A DNA stretch of 15,238 nt from CAZVWV01 sp964631745 (GTDB lineage Bacteria; Bdellovibrionota_C; UBA2361; JBGSMV01). The position numbers were made by a program, and so were the translations under genes. The notes under the pieces were generated by a model. It did not search any database, was not told where the DNA came from, and saw nothing but the letters and a program-made list of their open reading frames with translations. Below, one piece after another: positions 6,340-12,040 of this stretch (within the stretch, counting starts at the first letter, position 1; each line of letters starts with the position of its first letter). The stretch lies in NCBI GenBank assembly GCA_964631745.1, contig CAZVWV010000095.1, positions 1 through 15,238 on the forward strand, given 5' to 3'.

Positions 6340-7352
6340 ACGAAGCTGCCCTAGACCATCTTTCGCATGCCTCAAAAACCCTGCCTGATTGGTTAAGACT
6401 TTACTCCAAGATAGTTTGCGTTCTAACGGGCTTACTAATATTTGTTGGTGCCCTAGTAACAAGCCACGATGCCGGACTCTCCGTCCCTGATTGGCCCACC
6501 ACATACGGGCAGAACATGTTCACATTCCCGTATGAGATGTGGCTAGGCGGAATATTTTATGAGCACGGGCACAGACTTTTTGCTTCGGGCATTGGGTTTC
6601 TAATTCTGCTTCTCGCGTTGTTTGCATATTTTTACGAACCCCGCGCTTGGGTCAGAAACTTGAGCTACTTGGCGCTCGGTGCTGTAATCATACAGGGCCT
6701 CTTGGGCGGACTTACAGTACTGTTTGGTCTCCCAGATGCCATTAGCGTTTCTCACGCCGTGCTCGGGCAATCGCTCTTCGTGCTAACCCTGACGATCGCT
6801 TGGGCGCAATCAAAGGAGTATGAGCATAAGCCGATACTGACAACTTCCGAGCAGGCGCTCTCAGGTTTAGCTATCTTTACTGCCTTGACTGTTTTTTTGG
6901 AGCTTATAGTAGGAGCCATGATGCGCCACAGCGCCAGCGGATTGGCCGTGCCGGACTTCCCCACCATGGGAGCGGCATACTCCCCCTTTATTGATGAAAC
7001 CAGATTATTTTTAATTAACGAGATGCGCCGCGGTCTAGGACTCACGAATGTGAGCTACTACCAGGTCAGCATACATCTCTTACATCGCGGCGTAGCAGTG
7101 CTAGTCACCTGTTCCGTGTTCGCTCTTTATATCAAGTCAGTCATGCTAATAAGCCCCAAAAGTTTAGTCCGCGCTGGGGCCAGACTTTTAGCGATGATCG
7201 TGATCCTGCAATTCACGCTCGGCGCAACCACAGTGCTCACACAGCGCCATCCCTTGGTGGCAAGCGCGCATGTCTTTTTCGGCGCTGTCACGCTCGGGGT
7301 GGCGGTGTTGGTGGCGCTTCGGGGTGGGGTTTCGGGGCGGCGTAGCGTTTAA
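6336..7352 (+). CDS. ctaA: Haem A synthase (COX15/CtaA family)
   Basis: 338 residues, polytopic, with about eight hydrophobic helices, as expected for CtaA. Diagnostic motifs are GALVTSHDAGLSVPDWPTTY, GGIFYEHGHRLFAS, VSHAVLGQ, MMRHSASGLAVPDFP, SIHLLHRGVA and ASAHVFFG. These include the conserved His residues that bind haem. It oxidises the C8 methyl group of haem O to a formyl group, giving haem A for aa3-type cytochrome oxidase. This implies aerobic respiration. It starts in an ATGA overlap with the biotin carrier gene, so it is the fourth gene of the carboxylase operon, an unusual neighbour. The last dozen residues (RGGVSGRRSV) are encoded by a G-rich stretch resembling one at 2238 and may not be conserved. 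No ctaB or oxidase subunit genes follow. Confidence 0.96.
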   Translation: MNEAALDHLSHASKTLPDWLRLYSKIVCVLTGLLIFVGALVTSHDAGLSVPDWPTTYGQNMFTFPYEMWLGGIFYEHGHRLFASGIGFLILLLALFAYFYEPRAWVRNLSYLALGAVIIQGLLGGLTVLFGLPDAISVSHAVLGQSLFVLTLTIAWAQSKEYEHKPILTTSEQALSGLAIFTALTVFLELIVGAMMRHSASGLAVPDFPTMGAAYSPFIDETRLFLINEMRRGLGLTNVSYYQVSIHLLHRGVAVLVTCSVFALYIKSVMLISPKSLVRAGARLLAMIVILQFTLGATTVLTQRHPLVASAHVFFGAVTLGVAVLVALRGGVSGRRSV

Positions 7353-7468
7353 CCTAGAATACGAAACTCTTTAGGATCAGGCTCTAGACTGGAACCGGGA
7401 CTTCATGAGCTCGGACCCGAACTCGTAACTACTCATTAACCCCGGGGTAACTCCAGATATGAATTGGC
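7353..7468. other. Intergenic stretch after ctaA
   Basis: No coding signal. It holds a weak hairpin (GAGCTCG/CGAACTC, 7407-7424, one mismatch) without a following T-run. An ACCCCGGGGT palindrome lies near 7439-7448, followed by GTAACTCC, a partial echo of the repeat that starts at 7469. Confidence 0.4.
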
Positions 7469-7550
7469 CCCCTCCATGTAACTCCGTGTCCTCCGTGGTG
7501 AAACCGTTCAGGATTTTTTACCACGGAGGACACGGAGTTACACGGAGGGG
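7469..7550. repeat. Near-perfect 35-bp inverted repeat (CCACGGAGGACACGGAG type)
   Basis: Arms 7469-7503 and 7516-7550 pair with two mismatches in 35 around a 12-base loop. The arm has internal periodicity, with CCGTGTCCTCCGTGG-like units. I recall closely related CTCCGTGTCCTCCGTGGT repeats scattered between genes in many environmental bacterial genomes. The hairpin could terminate the ctaA operon, although no classical T-run follows on the plus strand. Confidence 0.75.
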
Positions 7551-7633
7551 AAAACTACCCTGAGTTTATGAGCAATTGCCCGAATTCCGTGTTGTTGCTG
7601 CATTACTGCGATACGCTCCCGCGCATCTTTTGC

Positions 7634-7662
7634 TTGACCATTTATCATAAGCAGCTTATGAT
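7634..7662 (+). promoter_or_regulatory. Sigma70 promoter of the toxin-antitoxin-like operon, leaderless
   Basis: TTGACC (7634-7639), exactly 17 bases, then TATGAT (7657-7662). The ATG at 7668 is five bases beyond the -10, so the message should start at or next to the start codon. No ribosome-binding site precedes it. Confidence 0.7.
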
Positions 7663-7666
7663 AAAT
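7640..7666. promoter_or_regulatory. 27-bp palindromic operator over the -10 and start
   Basis: ATTTATCATAAGC and GCTTATGATAAAT are perfect 13-base arms around a single central A at 7653. The palindrome covers the spacer and -10 of the promoter and ends one base before the ATG. This is the standard position for an autoregulatory operator in toxin-antitoxin operons. The first gene product, or its complex with the second, is the likely repressor (inference). Confidence 0.7.
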
Positions 7667-7667
7667 C

Positions 7668-7964
7668 ATGACTAACGACTCACCAAATAGGCGTCTTCTT
7701 ACTCCGGAGATGCGCGCATACTTCTCTTCGATAGGCAGGCGCGGCGGACTCCGCAGCAAACGCACACTATCTTCAGAGCAATCGCGCCAAATGCTTAGGC
7801 TTCGGGCAGCACGCCGCGCATTCAAGAATTTCCATGCCCTTTGTTTTTGGTCGTATGATCCAAATTTAGCAATTACTTCTGGCGACCTGCCTTGGCTGAT
7901 TGATACCCTAAGAAAAAATGGGAACAGTGCTGCCTGGGAGGCAGCGGAGCGCCTATGCCGTTAA
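7668..7964 (+). CDS. Small basic protein, putative antitoxin/autoregulator of the nucleotidyltransferase toxin
   Basis: 98 residues. The central part has IGRRGGLRSKRTLSSEQSRQ followed by MLRLRAARRAF. This G-rich basic patch plus a helix resembles the 'GRKGG..R....T.EER.E.ARKAA.ARW' small proteins that I recall upstream of AbiEii-type genes. The C-terminal half (DLPWLIDTLRKNGNSAAWEA) looks helical and could contact the partner. It overlaps the downstream gene by ten bases. It sits directly under a leaderless promoter with a palindromic operator, which supports a DNA-binding antitoxin. It is far shorter than the classical AbiEi antitoxin and lacks its recognisable architecture. Role inferred from context. 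Confidence 0.75.
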   Translation: MTNDSPNRRLLTPEMRAYFSSIGRRGGLRSKRTLSSEQSRQMLRLRAARRAFKNFHALCFWSYDPNLAITSGDLPWLIDTLRKNGNSAAWEAAERLCR

Positions 7965-8734
7965 CAAAATTTCAACTCACGATTGCGCGACTGTTGGCTA
8001 ATAACAGAAGTAAGGATAGCTATTTGGCCGGAGGCGCCGCGTTACATTTCTCCCCTAAGTCACAGCGTTTCAGCAATGACTTAGATTATTTTCATGACTC
8101 CATCGAACGGGTTGCGTCGGCATATGAAGCCGATGCGAAGAATTTGATCGAGGCCGGATACATAGTGACTGTAGCGATGAAGCAACCTGGCTTTATTCGC
8201 GCTGTGGTGAACCAAGGCACCCATAGTACAAAAATTGAATGGGCTCACGATTCGGCCTGGCGCTTTATGCCGCCGATCGAGAATGGTGATGTTGGTATCC
8301 AGCTTCATCCGGTCGACCTTGCAATAAATAAAGTACTTGCTCTGGTTGGGAGAGATGAGGCACGGGATTTTATCGATATCCATTATATCGATAGAGAAAT
8401 TCTGCAATTGGGTCCGCTATGTTGGGCTGCCGTTGGCAAGGACCCCGGCTTTACGCCATACTCCATGATTGAACTCCTTAAACGACGCGGTAAGTATCGC
8501 CCCGAAGATTTTGCGCGACTTAAATTGCAAAAACCAATAGATTTGGCTTCACTAAAAGAACGCTGGCTCGAAATGCTGTCAAGCGCAGAGGCCTTCGTTA
8601 AGACAAGGCCGCCATCGGAGGCCGGCTGTCTCTACTACTCGGCCTTGTGCAAAAAATTTGTGGATCCATCAGACATTAGCGATGCCATCCCGCATTTTGG
8701 TACGCTGGGTGGGGTGTTACCGAGCTTTGCGTAA
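7955..8734 (+). CDS. AbiEii/MenT-family nucleotidyltransferase, putative toxin
   Basis: 259 residues; ATG at 7955 with GGAG at 7946-7949. The nucleotidyltransferase core is clear. YLAGGAALHF (23-32) is followed by RFSNDLDYFHD (38-48), with the metal-binding Asp42 and Asp44. Glu95 in TKIEW is the likely third acid. The family signature K126..AL..R133...RD138..D141 (NKVLALVGRDEARDFIDIHY) follows. Known members (AbiEii, MenT) transfer nucleotides to targets such as tRNA or bind GTP, and stop growth when the antitoxin is lost. The C-terminal third is helical and less conserved. It forms an operon with the small upstream gene and converges on a truncated methyltransferase gene 44 bases away, so the module may have arrived by transfer. 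Family is sure; toxicity is inferred. Confidence 0.88.
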   Translation: MPLTKFQLTIARLLANNRSKDSYLAGGAALHFSPKSQRFSNDLDYFHDSIERVASAYEADAKNLIEAGYIVTVAMKQPGFIRAVVNQGTHSTKIEWAHDSAWRFMPPIENGDVGIQLHPVDLAINKVLALVGRDEARDFIDIHYIDREILQLGPLCWAAVGKDPGFTPYSMIELLKRRGKYRPEDFARLKLQKPIDLASLKERWLEMLSSAEAFVKTRPPSEAGCLYYSALCKKFVDPSDISDAIPHFGTLGGVLPSFA

Positions 8735-8778
8735 TCAGCCACGGCCCTGGCATCATTCAGGGAAATGATTTATGAGGC

Positions 8779-9033
8779 TTATGGCGGGCCACAACCCATC
8801 TCCAATAGTGATTCAGCCCCGAGAACTTTGTAGCTCTCAGATATTAAGAAATCTAAAATTAGCTTCTCGTCATGAAACGGCAGTGCGGGATAACACGATT
8901 TTAAATACCAGTCTGCATAAACTTCCGGATCGATATCTTCAAATGGGGTAACAGCCAACGACTCCAACTTATCCAACTTAAGCACACTACTGCTAGTTTT
9001 TCTTAATTTCTTTAATTTTCGAGCCGCTACCAC
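8779..9033 (-). pseudogene. Truncated NNMT-like methyltransferase (N-terminal fragment, paralogue of 10783-11643)
   Basis: 84 codons from a GTG at 9033 with a strong GGGAGG ribosome-binding site. It aligns with residues 5-84 of the full-length methyltransferase at 10783-11643, with about 59 of 80 positions identical. It stops one codon after SAM-binding motif I (LLEMGCGPP). Beyond that point the DNA shows no match to the longer gene in any frame I checked, so the remainder was lost by deletion or replacement, not by a point mutation. The fragment lacks the rest of the Rossmann fold and cannot be an active methyltransferase. It lies 19 bases downstream of the SET gene on the same strand and keeps a good ribosome-binding site, so it may still be expressed. 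Divergence from the full copy implies an old duplication. Confidence 0.8.
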
Positions 9034-9052
9034 CTGACCTCCCTACCCCCAC

Positions 9053-10270
9053 TCACCGCAACTTTCTCAACAACTTCGCGCCAAGGGTAGTATCAGCTCG
9101 ATTCTCCCAGGCAACTATCTCTTTTGCGCCGCTCCAAATGGCAGGTTCCTTCAAAAACGTGATCAGATCGTCCAAGAACTGGCTTATAAGTACGGCCGAA
9201 AATATTCCACGACCGTTGGCTTCCAAAGCGGCCTGTAATATACCCGCACAGGTAATTAAGTAGATATCAGACGGGACATGCGCTAGATAATCGTACTTCA
9301 CGACCCTGACCCAGGAGACAAGTTTCTGCCGATCAATTTGGTTACCGCTGTTAATAAGCGTGCTGCGCTCGCTCAGGAACATGCAAAAATAATACACGCT
9401 TAGATAAACCACATAAGCTAAGAGGGGCGCCACGATGGCGTTCAAAGTGATTGCTAACCCGTTAGAAAACAACTCGTGAATGATTGGTGATATAAGCAAC
9501 ATGACGCTGGCGATACCGACCGATGAGATTAGCGCGGCAAGCATGCCTGCGGGCGAAGCAATCCAGTGGTTTTTGTAAGCGTTTAAGAAAAACCGGGTTA
9601 GCCGACCAGCGACCTCAAGCAAGCGACCTCTTCTTGTGCTAGAGCGAAGCGGTGACAACGCTTCATAGGAACAAACGGCTATGGGTGCATGCGATGAATT
9701 AATCTTATGCTGAATATAGGGTTGGAAATGGCCCTTCAACTGAATCTGAAAGTTACTATCCTTCCAATCTTCGCCCGTGACTACTCCACGGCAGTTCTTG
9801 TGACCGCACAAACACTTCATTCGATAACTTGCCATAGAGGTGCAAGCGCCATAATCCATACTTACATCTTCTCCAGGGTCGATATCTCGGATGGCGATGA
9901 GTCGCATTTCCGAGACAAAACCAGTATTTGGCTGACAGGAGTGATTAATTCGCTCCCCTATCCCAACATCGGCCCGTGACGAGACCCCATAGAAAATGTC
10001 ATCAGAAACCTGATAGGGGATATCCCATAGCTCCGGTGGTAAGGTTTGAACCTCTGCCCAACTCATAAGCTTGCCGCCATACAAGATAATTGTGGTACCT
10101 TTGGGTATAGCGGCCAACGCCACCAACCCCAATCCAAGATTACTTGTCGTCCTGACTCCAATATCTGGATGCGTCCAATTAACCCCTGACTGTTGAGGAA
10201 CTAGGTCATCCCTCCTTAAAAGGCTTACCAAATTTTGCTTTTCCAACGCAGCGTATCTATTTTGACCCAT
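9053..10270 (-). CDS. SET-domain protein methyltransferase fused to a membrane domain
   Basis: 405 residues. An N-terminal SET domain (about 35-142) has GLGLVALAAIPKGT, the SAM/pseudoknot motif RINHSCQPN (107-115) and the catalytic-site MDYGA (138-142). It is followed by a post-SET zinc motif CLCGHKNC (153-160), which with Cys112 would bind zinc as in eukaryotic histone lysine methyltransferases. After a polar linker come two strong membrane helices (about 241-264 and 272-298). A C-terminal region of roughly 100 residues follows, containing KYDYLAHVPSDIYLITCAGI and a third hydrophobic stretch. The C-terminal half is not recognised. It would methylate lysines of a protein at the inner membrane; the target is unknown. 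Bacterial SET proteins are usually soluble, so the fusion is unusual. It heads a short minus-strand operon with the truncated methyltransferase. Confidence 0.88.
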   Translation of the reverse strand: MGQNRYAALEKQNLVSLLRRDDLVPQQSGVNWTHPDIGVRTTSNLGLGLVALAAIPKGTTIILYGGKLMSWAEVQTLPPELWDIPYQVSDDIFYGVSSRADVGIGERINHSCQPNTGFVSEMRLIAIRDIDPGEDVSMDYGACTSMASYRMKCLCGHKNCRGVVTGEDWKDSNFQIQLKGHFQPYIQHKINSSHAPIAVCSYEALSPLRSSTRRGRLLEVAGRLTRFFLNAYKNHWIASPAGMLAALISSVGIASVMLLISPIIHELFSNGLAITLNAIVAPLLAYVVYLSVYYFCMFLSERSTLINSGNQIDRQKLVSWVRVVKYDYLAHVPSDIYLITCAGILQAALEANGRGIFSAVLISQFLDDLITFLKEPAIWSGAKEIVAWENRADTTLGAKLLRKLR

Positions 10271-10297
10271 TTGCTATCAAGACCAAGTTCGAAATAT

Positions 10298-10326
10298 ATT
10301 CTATACATAGATATCACTAAGTCCAA
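10298..10326 (-). promoter_or_regulatory. Probable sigma70 promoter of the SET gene
   Basis: On the minus strand TTGGAC (10326-10321), 17 bases, then TAGAAT (10303-10298). Transcription would begin near 10291, giving a leader of about 20 bases without an obvious ribosome-binding site. Confidence 0.5.
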
Positions 10327-10419
10327 AGCAAAGGAAATTTGCAACCTCTATCAGCCATTGCTGCAAACTCTCCAAGTAGCCAAGCCAAATTCATTAAGGT
10401 AAAGTACCCATAACAAGCC

Positions 10420-10755
10420 ATGCTTATCCTAGCCTCCATCGCCGCGACTATACTCTTATGTGCCCTGGGCGTTTGGGCGGATTATTATCTAAAAATAGCC
10501 GGCTCCGGTGAACAATTCATAGTCTTTCGTTCGTTCTTGATCGGCTTTGCATTACATGGCACGGCCGTTGTGGGCTGGTTCTTCGTGCTTAAGTATATAA
10601 AATTGGTACAGCTAGGCGTCTTTTACAGCGTCTCTATGATTTTGTTGCTTGCAGCGCTGGGGGTCTGGCAGTTCAACGAGCAACTTGGGCCCCGGGAGTT
10701 CTTAGGCATTAGCTTAGCGGTGGCTTCTTTACTTTTGATGGCCAAATTTGTTTAG
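10420..10755 (+). CDS. Small four-helix DMT/EamA-like membrane protein
   Basis: 111 residues with four hydrophobic helices (about 2-20, 32-55, 62-82, 90-110). The C-terminal pattern SVSMILLLAALGVWQFNEQLGPREFLG is typical of the second half of an EamA repeat and of short SMR/ArnE-type transporters: an 'E.l...e..G' loop followed by the last helix. Such proteins work as dimers exporting small amphipathic molecules or flipping lipid-linked sugars. The substrate here is unknown. It is divergent from the SET gene (149 bases between) and converges on the NNMT-like methyltransferase with only 27 bases between stops. The ribosome-binding site is weak. Confidence 0.8.
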   Translation: MLILASIAATILLCALGVWADYYLKIAGSGEQFIVFRSFLIGFALHGTAVVGWFFVLKYIKLVQLGVFYSVSMILLLAALGVWQFNEQLGPREFLGISLAVASLLLMAKFV

Positions 10756-10782
10756 CACTACTTGGTTTTCTACTGGGATTTC

Positions 10783-11643
10783 CTACTCAGCTTTAATAGC
10801 GCTCACCAAGACAATTCCGTTAATGCCCTCCTCGGCCAAACCACCAACTTGTTGTACGTGAATCTCTGAGCTGCGCATGGAAAACCCTGCCAACTTAAGC
10901 CCCTTCTCCATCAGTTTTTTTGTCACACGCACAATCGGCAACCGTAAAGCCGTCAAATCTTTATCGTGAATGGCGTAATATTCAGAGTCATGAACGCAAG
11001 CCAGAAAAAGCACCCCCCCTGGCTGTAGTAGGCTACTCAGGTTCTGCATAACGTCCAACCATTCGGTCTCATCCTGAGCGGCCTGTTCGGTGGCGTAAAA
11101 ACAAGAAACCGCCGGGAACTGACGTGCTCTTCGAATCGGGCGCTTGCTCAACAGGTCTCCTAATATTACCGAGCGAAGCTTCTTACGCAAAAGATCTTCT
11201 CGCTCTTTAACAGTCCTAGAAGTTGCCTTGCGGTTCTCCTTTTGTAGCACATACGCCGTATGTAATGACCAGTTGTGCGCAGACTCGTCCTCCTTAATCC
11301 ATTGCAAGACATGGCTGAGGTTGGTTTCAAGATAATCTGAGAGAAAAAGCGAATCGACATACGGAACCAAAGGCAACGAATGTGAGATCGTAGGGCCACA
11401 TCCCATTTCGAGGAGCGATTCTGCCCCGCTGGCTTTATGGCCCTCAGAAACCAAGAATTCCAAGATCAGTTTTTCATCATGGAACGGGAGTTCGGGATAA
11501 CAAGACTTCAAATACCAGTCTGCGTAAACTTGCGGATCAACTTCATCGAAGGGTGTAATTCCAATAGCTTCTAAATTGTCGAGCTTTAAGACACTATTGC
11601 TCGTGTTTTCGAGAATCTTAAATTTTCGCGCGCTCTCTGTCAT
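10783..11643 (-). CDS. NNMT/PNMT/TEMT-like class I SAM-dependent methyltransferase
   Basis: 286 residues from the ATG at 11643. A pre-fold segment has VYADWYLKSCYPELPFHDEK (39-58). SAM motif I is LLEMGCGPT (77-85), then LSDYLETNLSHVLQW, where Asp103 fits the acid that contacts the SAM ribose. The 'GPT...l..sDY...N...v..W' pattern is the hallmark of the NNMT/PNMT/TEMT family of small-molecule N- or S-methyltransferases, best known from animals. Later elements are VILGDLL (motif III area), LLQPGGVLFLACV (strand 5) and a C-terminal GINGIVLVSAIKA strand. The substrate is probably a small amine, pyridine or thiol, but cannot be named. A truncated paralogue lies on the other side of the SET gene. 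Cytoplasmic; no export signal. Confidence 0.85.
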   Translation of the reverse strand: MTESARKFKILENTSNSVLKLDNLEAIGITPFDEVDPQVYADWYLKSCYPELPFHDEKLILEFLVSEGHKASGAESLLEMGCGPTISHSLPLVPYVDSLFLSDYLETNLSHVLQWIKEDESAHNWSLHTAYVLQKENRKATSRTVKEREDLLRKKLRSVILGDLLSKRPIRRARQFPAVSCFYATEQAAQDETEWLDVMQNLSSLLQPGGVLFLACVHDSEYYAIHDKDLTALRLPIVRVTKKLMEKGLKLAGFSMRSSEIHVQQVGGLAEEGINGIVLVSAIKAE

Positions 11644-12040
11644 AAAAACCTGTGGTTAACAATACGGCTAAAAGCCAAACAGCGTAAATATTCCAATTTG
11701 CGCCCCCGGAATTGGCAGGCTTGCATTGTCGATGCTGCAAATAGAGTTATGCTAGTTCTTGGTCAGCATGTTTTCTAGCCTGGCGCTAATAAACACAGTT
11801 CCGCGAGATTTTCGCATCTCAACATAAACCTAGTATTTTCAGACACTTAACAACAGCTCGGACCTCAAACTCACTCAAATGTAGCGGAAAGTTATAAAAT
11901 TCCGTTCCTTTTTTGCCGCCTTTAGCAAACTTGCCTTTCTGCCGACTTCTCAGTACGACAAGTTGGGGCTGGACGTTTTAGGCCAAATTACCCTGGATAC
12001 CCGTAGAAAAACCCCTTTCGCTAATACTTAATGGTCCAAG
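11644..12040. other. Intergenic region between divergent methyltransferase and sensor kinase genes
   Basis: About 400 bases with no convincing ORF, tRNA or riboswitch. It contains small inverted repeats: CCAATT/AATTGG at 11693-11698 and 11710-11715, GAGAT/ATCTC with a six-base loop around 11818, and CGGAA/TTCCG at 11885-11904 followed by a T-run. It should hold the promoters of both flanking genes, but I could not identify a confident -35/-10 pair for either. Confidence 0.5.

Noticed and set aside
8752..8769. ATCATT/AATGAT hairpin between the nucleotidyltransferase gene and the truncated methyltransferase
   Set aside because: The stem is short and AT-rich with no T-run; too weak to call a terminator.
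10205..10218. AAGGAGGG followed by ATG on the minus strand inside the SET gene
   Set aside because: The ATG is out of frame and reaches TAG two codons later, so it cannot be the SET start.
11884..11914. CGGAA/TTCCG hairpin followed by a T-run, terminator-like on the plus strand
   Set aside because: The stem is only about five pairs, and no plus-strand gene ends nearby that it could terminate.
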